A DNA stretch of 25,118 bases from Pseudaquidulcibacter sp041917055 (GCA_041917055.1 JAYRYJ010000016.1:1-25118); one strand, 5' to 3'; numbered from the stretch's first letter, positions 13,195-21,711 are shown. Numbers and translations are program-made. Notes: generated by a model not told the origin, from the letters alone.

Positions 13195-15177
13195 TTATTT
13201 TAGCTTTGCCAATACTTCACCAAGTTTCACCTGAGAATGCAATGCGGCATTAAGTATCGATATTTCACCATTCATTTGCGCACATAAGGAGTGTTCCATT
13301 TTCATGGCTTCAAGCACAATAATGATTTGACCTTTTTCGACTTTATCGCCGGCTTTTGCATTTATTGCCACGATTTTACCGGGCAGATTGGCGACAATTT
13401 CGTCCGAATGCGCGATGGTATTTTCTAATCCTTCAAAACGCGGGACTTGATATTCATAGCGTTCGCCATCGATAAACAAATCAATTTGGAACTCGCTCAA
13501 CTTAATAGCAAAATTTTCAGACGCGTTTATGCGATCAAAATGGTGTAAATTCCCGGTTTCATTGTCTATTTTATAATGGCTTTTGAAGAGTTCAATTTCG
13601 CCTAGATTGGCAATTTTGACTTTGATTTTCTGCCCCTCGTCAAATATCTCAATGTCTTGAGTTTCGTTTTCCGATTTAAGGCGCAATTTGCATCGCGCTT
13701 CAGCATTCACACGAAACCCTTTGAAATGTGCGAAACTTGAGGTTTTTGATTTTGAACCGAATAAATAAAGCGCGCCCGACGCAATCGCGATTTTTTGCAA
13801 ATTATTGGCGGTTTCGCGTTGTAATCCTTCTTGATTGTCGTCGATTATTGCTGTGTAAAGATTGGCATTTTGGAAATCTTCCAAACGCAAAATGCGATTT
13901 ACAAACCCGCCATTATTGGCAAAGCCACGATAATTGGCGGCACTTATACGCGATTGCAAATCATCTATCGCGCTTTCGCGCGTATAGCCCCAACAAATTA
14001 TTTTCTCGACCAATGAATCGTAATTTGAAGGAATGAAATCGCCGTTTTCAAAACCTTCATCTATCCTATCGCCATAGCCTGCGATTTCATCGCGGTAATA
14101 AATGCCACTTGACGGCATGAAATTATTATTCGGATCTTCGGCAACAATTCGCGCCTCAATTGCGTGACCATTCATATGGATTTCTTTTTGGGAAAGTGGC
14201 AATTCCTCACCCGCCGCCACGCGCAATTGCCATTCAACCAAATCTAAATCGGTAATCGCTTCGGTAACCGGATGTTCCACTTGAAGCCTTGTATTCATTT
14301 CCAGAAACCAGAAACTATCAATTGTCGGTGGGCGTGAGCCATCGACAATGAATTCAATGGTCCCCGCCCCTTGGTAATTAACGGCAGCCGCAAGTTTGAC
14401 CGCCGCATTATACATTGCCGCGCGCACTTCGTCTGATAAATTTGGCGCAGGTGCTTCTTCAATAAGTTTTTGACGACGGCGTTGCACTGAACAATCACGT
14501 TCGAATAAATGAACCACATTGCCATGATTATCGCCAAAAACCTGCACCTCAATATGGCGCGGCTTTAGAACCAATTTTTCAAGCATCACCCTATCATCAT
14601 TGAATGCCGATTTTGCTTCTCGCTTGGCACTTTCCAAAAGGGTTTTGAAATCTTCCAGCCTGTCAACTTGGCGAATGCCACGACCGCCGCCGCCTGCAAT
14701 AGCCTTAATCAGAATCGGAAAACCGATCTCCATTGCTGCATTGCCAAGGGTTTCCAAATCCTGTCTTTCACCCATAAAGCCGGGCAAAATCGGAACACCG
14801 GCTTCTCGCGCAATTTTCTTGGCGCTGTCTTTTAGACCCATGGCCTCAATACTTTCAGGGCTTGCGCCAATAAAAGTGATATTATTATCGCGGCACGCGC
14901 GCGCGAAATCGGGGTTTTCAGACAAAAAACCGTAGCCTGGGTGAATTGCCTCCGCCCCTGTCGCAATTGCGGCGGAAATGATTTTCTCAATGTTTAAATA
15001 TGTCGTCGCCGCATCTATTCCATGTAAGGGATAGGCAATATCGGCAAGGCGTGTGAATCGCGCCCCCTCATCTATATCGGAATAAACGGCAATGGTCTTG
15101 ATACCCAATTTCTTACAAGTTTTGATTATCCGACACGCGATCTCACCGCGATTATTGATAAGGACGCTTTTAAACAT
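13195..15177 (-). CDS. mccA: Methylcrotonoyl-CoA carboxylase, biotin-carrying alpha subunit
   Basis: The 660-residue product carries the biotin carboxylase and biotin carrier domains of an acyl-CoA carboxylase. The N-terminal domain starts FKSVLINNRGEIACRIIKTCKKLG (2-25), has HPGYGFLSENPDFA, the glycine-rich ATP-grasp loop AIAGGGGRGIRQV and the catalytic FLEMNTRLQVEHPVTE. The C-terminal biotinyl domain ends with VLEAMKMEHS, biotin lysine at 626. The presence of a methylcrotonoyl-type beta subunit and a methylglutaconyl-CoA hydratase in the same operon favours leucine degradation over propionyl- or geranyl-CoA carboxylase. The stop of the hydratase gene lies on its upstream side, 12 bp away. 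Confidence 0.92.
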   Translation of the reverse strand: MFKSVLINNRGEIACRIIKTCKKLGIKTIAVYSDIDEGARFTRLADIAYPLHGIDAATTYLNIEKIISAAIATGAEAIHPGYGFLSENPDFARACRDNNITFIGASPESIEAMGLKDSAKKIAREAGVPILPGFMGERQDLETLGNAAMEIGFPILIKAIAGGGGRGIRQVDRLEDFKTLLESAKREAKSAFNDDRVMLEKLVLKPRHIEVQVFGDNHGNVVHLFERDCSVQRRRQKLIEEAPAPNLSDEVRAAMYNAAVKLAAAVNYQGAGTIEFIVDGSRPPTIDSFWFLEMNTRLQVEHPVTEAITDLDLVEWQLRVAAGEELPLSQKEIHMNGHAIEARIVAEDPNNNFMPSSGIYYRDEIAGYGDRIDEGFENGDFIPSNYDSLVEKIICWGYTRESAIDDLQSRISAANYRGFANNGGFVNRILRLEDFQNANLYTAIIDDNQEGLQRETANNLQKIAIASGALYLFGSKSKTSSFAHFKGFRVNAEARCKLRLKSENETQDIEIFDEGQKIKVKIANLGEIELFKSHYKIDNETGNLHHFDRINASENFAIKLSEFQIDLFIDGERYEYQVPRFEGLENTIAHSDEIVANLPGKIVAINAKAGDKVEKGQIIIVLEAMKMEHSLCAQMNGEISILNAALHSQVKLGEVLAKLK

Positions 15178-15189
15178 TTTCTTCCCTGA

Positions 15190-15984
15190 TTACTTATTTG
15201 CCCAAGCGGGCTTTCTTTTTTCTAAAAACGCTGCCAAACCTTCTTTTCCATCATCTGACGCCCGCGCATCGGCAATCATTTTGGCAGTTTCTTTCATCAA
15301 ATGATGGTCAATCGGTTTGTTCTTGACTTTTTCTATCAATTCTTTGGTTTTGGCAATGGCATTCGGCGAGGCACAAAAAGCCAAATCCGCCATACGTTCT
15401 TCACGTTTTGCGAAATCGGCCTCATCAAGGGCGATTTCATTAATTAAGCCAATTTCTTTGGCGTAATGGGAATCAAATGGCATTGCCGACGTAAACAAAG
15501 CGCGCGCATTTTTGACCCCAATCGCCTCAATAACATAAGGGGAAATTGTTGCGGGAATTAAGCCAATGCGGGTTTCGGAGAAGCAGAAATGGCTTTTTTC
15601 GGTTGCAATCGCATAATCGCACGCCGCCACCAAACCAAGGCCACCGCCATAGGCGCCACCTTCTACCAAGGCCACGGTGAATTGCGGCAATTCATAAAGG
15701 CGATTAAGCATCAAAGCCAATTCAAACGCGTCTTTTTCATTATCTTCTTCGTCATGGCGTGATTGGCGTTCCATCCATTCTAAATCGGCACCTGCGCAAA
15801 AATGATGGCCCGCACCACGAATAAAGACAATACGAATATTATCTTGAGAACGCAAAGTTTCAAAAGTTTCGGACAAAGCAGCAATCATCAATTCGTCAAA
15901 TGCATTGCGCTTTTCCGGGCGATTCAAGGTGACAAAGGCCACGCCTTCTTCTGTTACGTTTAATAGAACCAATCCGTCACTCAT
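15190..15984 (-). CDS. Enoyl-CoA hydratase, probably 3-methylglutaconyl-CoA hydratase
   Basis: This crotonase-fold enzyme of 264 residues has NRPEKRNAFDELM (about 21-33), the oxyanion-hole segment GAGHHFCAGADLEWM (about 57-71) and GGAYGGGLGLVAACDYAIAT (about 109-128) with the second oxyanion Gly. The end LAAFLEKRKPAW is typical of the family. Its place between mccB and mccA points to hydration of 3-methylglutaconyl-CoA to HMG-CoA in leucine breakdown (LiuC/AtuE-like), but the crotonase family is broad and this is inferred from context. The ATG at 15984 has GGAGAATATT just upstream; a TTG 12 bases earlier lies inside that site. Confidence 0.88.
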   Translation of the reverse strand: MSDGLVLLNVTEEGVAFVTLNRPEKRNAFDELMIAALSETFETLRSQDNIRIVFIRGAGHHFCAGADLEWMERQSRHDEEDNEKDAFELALMLNRLYELPQFTVALVEGGAYGGGLGLVAACDYAIATEKSHFCFSETRIGLIPATISPYVIEAIGVKNARALFTSAMPFDSHYAKEIGLINEIALDEADFAKREERMADLAFCASPNAIAKTKELIEKVKNKPIDHHLMKETAKMIADARASDDGKEGLAAFLEKRKPAWANK

Positions 15985-16059
15985 AATATTCTCCAAATAA
16001 TTTCGCCCATATTACGCCTGTTTTGAATTGAGAAAAGTGAAATTTATGCGGCATTTGTA

Positions 16060-16458
16060 TCAGGTCCAAGAATCAATATCCAGAATATTTGAAAGTTGAA
16101 ACAAAGCTTTGTCGCGAGTTATGAGGGTCTTGTTTTTTGACGAGGCGCAAGCTGCAATCATCAGATCTGCAAATCCCAAATTAAACTTATTTTCATCAGA
16201 AATAACGCGTAATTTCGCGAATTCCAGAGCGGCGTGACGATCAAATTCAATTACCTCCATCCCATCAAGAAAAGTTCCAATTTGGCTCTCAAGCCTTTGA
16301 GACCTTTTTCTCCTTGCCCCATAATACAATTCTGCAATTGTGACCGTCGAAACAGAAAATTTAGCAATTTTCGCATGGATTGAGAAATTTCGCCTAATCG
16401 ATAAATCGACACCGCTAATCGCATAAGAAATAATGTTTGTATCTAATAAGAGCGACAC
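16060..16458 (-). CDS. vapC: VapC-type PIN-domain ribonuclease toxin
   Basis: VapC toxins are Mg-dependent endoribonucleases that cut tRNA or rRNA and stop translation. The 132-residue product has the four acidic PIN residues: LLLDTNI (Asp6), TIAELYYG (Glu43), LGFADLMIAA (Asp98) and LITRDKALF (Asp116). I place the start at the GTG that shares its G with the vapB stop (TAGTG), which gives the usual short N-terminus MSLLLDTN; a TTG four codons upstream is also open. It is intact, sits directly after vapB, and both lie in the middle of the leucine-degradation operon. Confidence 0.9.
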   Translation of the reverse strand: MSLLLDTNIISYAISGVDLSIRRNFSIHAKIAKFSVSTVTIAELYYGARRKRSQRLESQIGTFLDGMEVIEFDRHAALEFAKLRVISDENKFNLGFADLMIAACASSKNKTLITRDKALFQLSNILDIDSWT

Positions 16459-16712
16459 TATTCGTTCCAATCTTCAAAAACTGGTCTTGGGCCTGAACGG
16501 TCGCGTTCAAAATCCTTCATAAAGTCTTTGGATTCGGGGATTTTGTCGCATTCCGCGAAAAATTTTTCCCAATCCATTTTGGGAATAATTTTGACGATTC
16601 CTGAAATTTCATCTTTTTCAATCATCACTTCATCCGTATCAAAGCGAAATTCCTTTGGGATTCGCACCGCTTGGGAACGACCGGACATGAATACTTTTGT
16701 GGTTTTGCGCAT
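16458..16712 (-). CDS. vapB: VapB-type antitoxin (AbrB/SpoVT-like)
   Basis: The 84-residue antitoxin has an N-terminal swapped-hairpin DNA-binding domain (KTTKVFMSGRSQAVRIPKEFRF, 3-24, the VapB/MazE signature with SQAVRIP) followed by EVMIEKD and an acidic, aromatic C-terminal half (DWEKFFAECDKIPESKDFMKDFERD) suited to bind and block the PIN toxin. The ATG at 16712 follows GGTGAAATT; an in-frame TTG farther upstream lies in the operator. The pair should repress its own promoter through the paired palindromes at 16723-16749. Confidence 0.9.
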   Translation of the reverse strand: MRKTTKVFMSGRSQAVRIPKEFRFDTDEVMIEKDEISGIVKIIPKMDWEKFFAECDKIPESKDFMKDFERDRSGPRPVFEDWNE

Positions 16713-16722
16713 AATTTCACCA

Positions 16723-16749
16723 TTGATATATACCAATGATATATATCAT
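16723..16749. promoter_or_regulatory. Paired palindromic operator of vapBC
   Basis: Two adjacent inverted repeats, TTGATATATACCAA (16723-16736, one mismatch pair) and ATGATATATATCAT (16736-16749, perfect), share the GATATATA core and start 13 bp apart. They lie just upstream of vapB, where VapBC complexes normally bind for autoregulation. The AT-rich sequence also offers -10 elements. Confidence 0.7.
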
Positions 16750-16767
16750 ATAATTTTGAAGATTCAA

Positions 16768-18375
16768 TTACATTCTGAAAACGCCAAAACGTTGGTCTTT
16801 TAATGGCGCATTGGCGATTGCAGACAATGAAAGTGCCAAAACTTTGCGCGTGTCTTTGGGGTCGATAATACCATCGTCCCATAGTCTTGCGGTGGAATAA
16901 TATGGGCTGCCCTCGGTTTCATATTTATCGCGGATTGGCGTTTTGAATGCTTCTTCATCTTCCTTAGACCATTCGACACCCTTGGCGTCAAAATTGTCCC
17001 GTTTAACTGTTGCCAAAACACTTGCGGCCTGTTCGCCACCCATTACAGAGGTGCGCGCATTGGGCCATAAATAAAGGAAACGCGGCGAATAAGCGCGCCC
17101 GCACATTGCATAATTGCCCGCGCCATAAGAGCCACCAATTACGACTGTGATTTTTGGCACATTAGCAGTGGCAACTGCGGTAACAAGTTTTGCCCCGTCT
17201 TTGGCAATTCCACCGGCCTCATAATCGCGCCCGACCATAAAACCTGAGATGTTTTGAAGGAATAAAAGCGGCACTTTTCGCTGACACGCCAGTTCAATGA
17301 AATGCGCGCCTTTTAATGCGCTTTGCGAAAACAAAATGCCATTATTGGCAAGAATTGCGACCGGCCAGCCGTCAATATGGGCGAAGCCGCAAACAAGGGT
17401 TTCGCCATAAAGTGGCTTAAACTCATGAAATTCCGAACCATCGACAATGCGCCCAATAATTTCACGAATATCAAACGGAGTGCGGACATCGGTAGGAATA
17501 ACTGAATATAGCTCATTAATATTCAAAATCGGTTCGGCGCTTGCTTGTCGTTTAATATGATAATTATGGGTTTGGCTTAAAGTGCCAACACAAGACCGCG
17601 CAATTTCCAAAGCGTGGTGATCATTCATTGCATAATGATCGGCAACGCCCGATTTGCGCGCATGAACATCGGCTCCACCTAGATCTTCTGCACTCACCGT
17701 CTCCCCAGTCGCGGCTTTCACTAATGGTGGGCCACCAAGAAAAATTGTGCCCTGGTTTTTAACAATAATACTTTCATCCGACATAGCAGGGACATAGGCA
17801 CCGCCCGCAGTGCACGAACCCATAACGGCGGCGATTTGGGCAATTCCCAGCGCACTCATATTGGCCTGATTATAGAAAATGCGACCGAAATGTTCCTTGT
17901 CGGGAAAAACTTCTGCTTGGTGCGGGAGGTTTGCCCCGCCCGAATCCACCAAATATAGACACGGCAGATTGTTTTCTTTTGCTATTTCTTGTGCCCGCAA
18001 ATGTTTCTTGACGGTCATGGGGAAATATGTGCCACCCTTAACAGTCGCGTCATTGCAAATTATCATAACTTCACGACCGCAAACCATGCCAATGCCACAT
18101 ATTAGGCCCGCGCCGTGCACATCGCCTTCATACATTTCATTTGCTGCCAATGGCGAGATTTCAAGGAAGGCTGTACCGACATCAAGCAATTGCTCAACCC
18201 GTTCACGCGGTAATAATTTGCCGCGCGAAACGTGCTTTTCCCGCGCCTCAGATGTGCCGCCCAAAGCCGCATTTGCGGTTTTTTCTTTCAATTCTGCGAC
18301 AAGACGCAGCATATTTGCGCGGTTTTCAAGCGATTGTGCCGAAGAAATATCTATCGAAGTTTTGATTAAAGCCAT
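16768..18375 (-). CDS. mccB: Methylcrotonoyl-CoA carboxylase, carboxyltransferase beta subunit
   Basis: The beta subunit transfers CO2 from carboxybiotin to 3-methylcrotonyl-CoA. The 535 residues are the usual length and show EKHVSRGKLLPRERVEQLLD (about 46-65), EMYEGDVHGAGLICGIG, IICNDATVKGGTYFPMTVKKHLRAQEIA and LYLVDSGGANLP in the N-terminal carboxyltransferase half. The C-terminal half has NISGFMVGRDYEAGGIAKDGAKLVTAVA and GGSYGAGNYAMCGRAYSPRFLYLWPNARTSVMGGEQAA. These blocks are characteristic of MCC-beta rather than propionyl-CoA carboxylase. It heads the minus-strand operon; isovaleryl-CoA dehydrogenase, often adjacent, is missing from the window. Confidence 0.95.
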   Translation of the reverse strand: MALIKTSIDISSAQSLENRANMLRLVAELKEKTANAALGGTSEAREKHVSRGKLLPRERVEQLLDVGTAFLEISPLAANEMYEGDVHGAGLICGIGMVCGREVMIICNDATVKGGTYFPMTVKKHLRAQEIAKENNLPCLYLVDSGGANLPHQAEVFPDKEHFGRIFYNQANMSALGIAQIAAVMGSCTAGGAYVPAMSDESIIVKNQGTIFLGGPPLVKAATGETVSAEDLGGADVHARKSGVADHYAMNDHHALEIARSCVGTLSQTHNYHIKRQASAEPILNINELYSVIPTDVRTPFDIREIIGRIVDGSEFHEFKPLYGETLVCGFAHIDGWPVAILANNGILFSQSALKGAHFIELACQRKVPLLFLQNISGFMVGRDYEAGGIAKDGAKLVTAVATANVPKITVVIGGSYGAGNYAMCGRAYSPRFLYLWPNARTSVMGGEQAASVLATVKRDNFDAKGVEWSKEDEEAFKTPIRDKYETEGSPYYSTARLWDDGIIDPKDTRKVLALSLSAIANAPLKDQRFGVFRM

Positions 18376-18417
18376 GACTAAGCTTTAATCGGTTTTATTA
18401 CTTTGACAAGCGAAATC

Positions 18418-19287
18418 TCACCATTTCACAATTGGTGGCATTGATGACAAAATGCTTTCGACATTGCCACCGGTTTTTAGGCCGAAAGTCGTACCGCGAT
18501 CGTATAATAGATTGAATTCAACATAGCGCCCGCGACGCACCAATTGCTCCTCGCGCTCCATTGCATTCCAATCTTCATTCATACGGTTTTCGACAATTTT
18601 TGGGTAAATGTCCAAAAATGCGCGACCGACTTCTTGGGTGAAGGCGAAATCATTGTCCCAATTTCCGGATTGCAAATGGTCATAAAATATGCCGCCTATG
18701 CCGCGTGGTTCATTGCGATGGGGCAAAAAGAAATATTCATCACACCACTTTTTGAATTTGGCATGATAATCAGGCGAATACGCGTCGCACGCTTTTTTCA
18801 TTGCAGCGTGAAAATCAATGGCATCGGGAAATTCTTGGTTTCTTTGGAAATTCAAAGTCGGTGTTAAATCGGCACCACCGCCAAACCAGCATTCAGTCGT
18901 CACGATCATTCGCGTATTCATATGAACGGCTGGCACGCGCGGATTGGTCATATGCGCAATTAATGAAATACCCGAAGCCCAAAAACGCGGGTCTTTATCA
19001 GCACCCTTAATGTTTTTCGCAAATTCCGGCGAAAATTCGCCTTTTACGGTTGAAACATGCACGCCGACTTTTTCAAAAAGCCGACCATGCATCATGCTCA
19101 TAACCCCGCCGCCGCCATTTTCGGAATTTCTTTTCCAAGGGCTTCTTTGAAACTTCCCGATTTTATCGCCATAAAGTCTTGGGTCTGCATTAAGCTCCAA
19201 TTCTTCAAACCGCGCACAAATTTGACCGCGCAAATCCTCAAACCAAGCTCTTGCTTTTTGTTTTTTATCTTCAAATGAATCTGACAT
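18418..19287 (-). CDS. hemF: Oxygen-dependent coproporphyrinogen III oxidase
   Basis: HemF carries out the oxidative decarboxylation of coproporphyrinogen III to protoporphyrinogen IX with O2, a late step of haem synthesis. The 289-residue product matches the family over its full length: RSPWKRNSENGGGGVMSMMHGRLFEKVGVHVSTVKGEF (about 48-85), NPRVPAVHMNTRMI, CWFGGGADLTPT, FKKWCDEYFFLPHRNEPRGIGGIFYD, and the C-terminal RRGRYVEFNLLYDRGTTFGLKTGGNVESILSSMPP. Use of the oxygen-dependent enzyme fits an aerobic organism with a bc1 complex encoded next door. It is 42 bp upstream of mccB on the same strand and may be a separate unit. Confidence 0.97.
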   Translation of the reverse strand: MSDSFEDKKQKARAWFEDLRGQICARFEELELNADPRLYGDKIGKFQRSPWKRNSENGGGGVMSMMHGRLFEKVGVHVSTVKGEFSPEFAKNIKGADKDPRFWASGISLIAHMTNPRVPAVHMNTRMIVTTECWFGGGADLTPTLNFQRNQEFPDAIDFHAAMKKACDAYSPDYHAKFKKWCDEYFFLPHRNEPRGIGGIFYDHLQSGNWDNDFAFTQEVGRAFLDIYPKIVENRMNEDWNAMEREEQLVRRGRYVEFNLLYDRGTTFGLKTGGNVESILSSMPPIVKW

Positions 19288-19330
19288 TGGCGGATGATAT
19301 TGGGAATTAAAAGCTAATACAAGGCTGGAA

Positions 19331-19506
19331 TAACCGCTTCCCTTAAGGGAAGCGCCCGCGAAACGGGTGAAGGGTTATTGGTTTCGCAAGAAACCACTCA
19401 CGCTAACGATCCTTTTGCACCAATTTTGCCTTGCGGCGAAGCTAAATTTCAATCCGCCCCATCCACCGCGCTTTGCGCGGTCCCCCTTCCCCGTGAACGG
19501 GGAAGG
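19331..19506. repeat. Hairpin-cluster element, copy 2 (REPIN/MITE-like)
   Basis: This element is built like 721-910. It opens with a perfect palindrome CGCTTCCCTTAAGGGAAGCG (19335-19354), a hairpin CCCG-cgaaa-CGGG and the box GTGAAGGG. The middle has TGGTTTC-gcaa-GAAACCA (19379-19396). It closes with the inverted unit: CCATCC, ACCGCGC-ttt-GCGCGGT (19465-19481) and CCTTCCCCGT-ga-ACGGGGAAGG (19485-19506). Short open frames across it are by-products. It lies between the divergent hemF and petABC genes. Confidence 0.75.
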
Positions 19507-19876
19507 ATTAAGAATCACTTTCGCTTATTTCATTATATTCGCATTTTCTTAGGTGCGGCGAATTGGCACTCTTTGAAATCGCCGATACAAAGCGACTTGG
19601 GTGTGTTACTCGCATTTGCCTGTTTTATAAGGGTTTTTGCATATACACGCGCCAAGGACGCAAAATTCCCCTATTCAAAATGCTGTAAAATAAGACAAAA
19701 GTTTTGACCAAATGCGGTCTAGGCGCTTGAAACTATTGAAATTGGCGGCTAATCGACTTGTTCATGGATTATGGGGCGAAATGCCTCTATTATCCTTTGA
19801 CTATAATTCCGTTGCTGATTTTTTCATACCCTGTGGGAGGGCGGCAATCAGTAACCATAAGAGGAGTGTTAAGGAA
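19507..19876 (+). other. petABC leader region without a recognisable gene
   Basis: These 370 bp are mostly AT-rich and carry the petABC promoter. TTGACT (19797-19802) with TTTTCA (19821-19826) at 18-bp spacing is the best candidate and would start near 19835, but the -10 element is poor. A frame continuous with petA opens at ATG 19712, but its translation shows no Rieske-like sequence, and that ATG has no Shine-Dalgarno site. AGAGGAG at 19860-19866 is the likely ribosome-binding site. Confidence 0.4.
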
Positions 19877-20449
19877 TTGTCTTCTGGCTCTGAAACAACT
19901 GCCCATGACGGGCATCCGACAAGGCGGGATATGCTTCATGTCGCGACCGGCGCAATTGCGGCGGGTGGTGCGGCAATGGTTGCATGGCCTTTGGTTCACC
20001 AAATGAACCCTGCCGCTGATACTTTGGCGATGTCATCAATCGAATTTGACCTTGCAAGCGTCCCTGAGGGTTCGCAAGTTAAAGTTATGTATCGCGGCGC
20101 GCCGCTTTTCATTCGTCACCGCACTGCTGCTGAAATCGCACAGGCGAAAAAAGATGATGCTGCGACCCTTCGTGATAAACAGGCCGATGCCGATCGCGTA
20201 AAACAGGCCGACGGCAAACCCGGCAAAGAAGAATTCCTCATAATGGAAGCCAGCTGCACACACGCGGGTTGTATTCCGGTTGGCGTTACCGAAGCGGGTT
20301 ATCTTGGTGCATTTGGTGGTTGGTTCTGCCCTTGCCACGGTTCGCATTATGATACTGCGGGCCGTATTCGTCAGGGTCCTGCGCCTAAGAACCTTATTGT
20401 TCCGCCTTATGTTTATTTGTCCGACACTGTCGTAAAGATTGGGGTATAG
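19877..20449 (+). CDS. petA: Ubiquinol-cytochrome c reductase iron-sulfur (Rieske) subunit
   Basis: The Rieske protein takes electrons from ubiquinol at the Qo site of the bc1 complex and passes them to cytochrome c1. With a TTG start at 19877 (AGAGGAG ten bases upstream) it is 190 residues, the family length. It has a twin-arginine signal TRRDMLHVATG (15-25) leading into the single membrane anchor, the hinge region MNPAADTLAMSSIEFDL, and the 2Fe-2S ligands in CTHAGC (127-132) and CPCHGSH (151-157). The first motif has Ala where nearly all bc1 Rieske proteins have Leu (CTHLGC). The first gene of petABC. A start at 19712 would add 55 atypical residues. Confidence 0.93.
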   Translation: MSSGSETTAHDGHPTRRDMLHVATGAIAAGGAAMVAWPLVHQMNPAADTLAMSSIEFDLASVPEGSQVKVMYRGAPLFIRHRTAAEIAQAKKDDAATLRDKQADADRVKQADGKPGKEEFLIMEASCTHAGCIPVGVTEAGYLGAFGGWFCPCHGSHYDTAGRIRQGPAPKNLIVPPYVYLSDTVVKIGV

Positions 20450-20452
20450 ATT

Positions 20453-21700
20453 ATGAGCGGCCCATCTAAATATGTTCCGCAAAGCGGTTTTGAAAAATGG
20501 CTCGATCGTCGTTTGCCATTAATCCGTTTTGCTTATGACACTATGATTGACTTCCCTACTCCGAAAAACCTCAATTATTGGTGGACTTTCGGCGGTATTT
20601 TGGCGGTTTTCCTTGTCATTCAAATTATCACCGGCATCGTTTTGGTTATGCATTATGTGCCGCATGTCGATCATGCTTTTAAATCAATTGCCCATATTAT
20701 GCGTGATGTGAATTATGGCTGGTTGATACGCAATCTTCACATGGTTGGCGCTTCATTCTTCTTTTTCGCCGTTTATATCCACATTTTCCGTGGTCTATAT
20801 TACGGTTCATATAAAGAGCCTCGTGAAGTACTTTGGGGTCTTGGCGTTATTATCTATCTTTTGATGATGGCAACCGGCTTTATTGGTTATGTTCTTCCTT
20901 GGGGTCAGATGTCATTTTGGGGTGCCAAAGTTATCACCTCTTTGATTGGTGCAATTCCGGTTATTGGTGATGATATTGTGACTTGGCTTTGGGGTGGTTT
21001 CTCGGTTGGTCAGCCAACATTAAACCGCTTCTTATCATTGCACTATTTATTGCCGTTTATGATTGCGGGTGTGGTTGCGCTTCACGTTTGGGCCTTGCAC
21101 GTTCCGGGCAATAACAACCCAACCGGTGTCGAAGTTAAGGACGTTGAAAAAGAAACCCTTCCGTTCCATCCATATTACACCGTGAAAGATGCTTTCGCGA
21201 TTGTGATTTTCTTGATGGTTTATGCGGCATTTGTTTTCTTTGCCCCTGATGCTTTGGGTCATACCGACAATTATATTCCGGCAAATCCACAAGTAACGCC
21301 CGCGCACATTGTTCCTGAATGGTATTATCTTCCATTCTATGCAATTTTGCGCGCAATTGATTTTGATATTCTTATCATTCCGGCAAAACTAGGTGGCTTG
21401 CTTGCGATGTTGGGTGCGATTTTGGTTTGGTTTATCCTGCCGATTTTGGACACTTCAAAAATCAAATCCATGCGCTATCGCCCATTGGCAAAGATTTTCT
21501 TTGGCCTTTGGATTTTGAACTTCTTTGTTCTTGGTCTTTGCGGCGCAATGCCTGCAGAAGCACCTTGGACTTATATTTCAAAAGTCGGCGTGCTTTATTA
21601 TTTCGCTTATTTCCTTGTAATCTTGCCTTGGCTTGGTGTGGTTGAAAAACCAAAAACTCCGCCTGCTTCGATTGCAGATTCAGTTAACGCAGCACATTAA
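20453..21700 (+). CDS. petB: Cytochrome b of the bc1 complex
   Basis: This integral membrane subunit carries haems bL and bH and forms the Qo and Qi quinone sites. The 415-residue product is a full-length cytochrome b (not split as in b6f). The haem-ligand histidines are His96 and His197 with His110 and His211 in their helices (NLHMVGA, VYIHIFRG, LSLHYLLP, ALHVWALH). GYVLPWGQMSFWGA (145-158) forms part of Qo, and PEWY is at 288-291. Eight hydrophobic helices are apparent. It begins three bases after the petA stop. The C-terminal end has no c1 fusion, because petC follows as a separate gene. Confidence 0.98.
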   Translation: MSGPSKYVPQSGFEKWLDRRLPLIRFAYDTMIDFPTPKNLNYWWTFGGILAVFLVIQIITGIVLVMHYVPHVDHAFKSIAHIMRDVNYGWLIRNLHMVGASFFFFAVYIHIFRGLYYGSYKEPREVLWGLGVIIYLLMMATGFIGYVLPWGQMSFWGAKVITSLIGAIPVIGDDIVTWLWGGFSVGQPTLNRFLSLHYLLPFMIAGVVALHVWALHVPGNNNPTGVEVKDVEKETLPFHPYYTVKDAFAIVIFLMVYAAFVFFAPDALGHTDNYIPANPQVTPAHIVPEWYYLPFYAILRAIDFDILIIPAKLGGLLAMLGAILVWFILPILDTSKIKSMRYRPLAKIFFGLWILNFFVLGLCGAMPAEAPWTYISKVGVLYYFAYFLVILPWLGVVEKPKTPPASIADSVNAAH

Positions 21701-21711
21701 GGGGAATGATT

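Noticed and set aside
19563..19582. Sigma-54-like TTGGCACTCTTTGAAATCGC before petA
   Set aside because: The -24 half is good, but the position 10 bp after GG is AA, not the required GC.
19367..19707. Overlapping plus-strand open frames (61 and 109 codons) before petA
   Set aside because: They cover the second hairpin-cluster element and have no ribosome-binding site or recognisable protein sequence.
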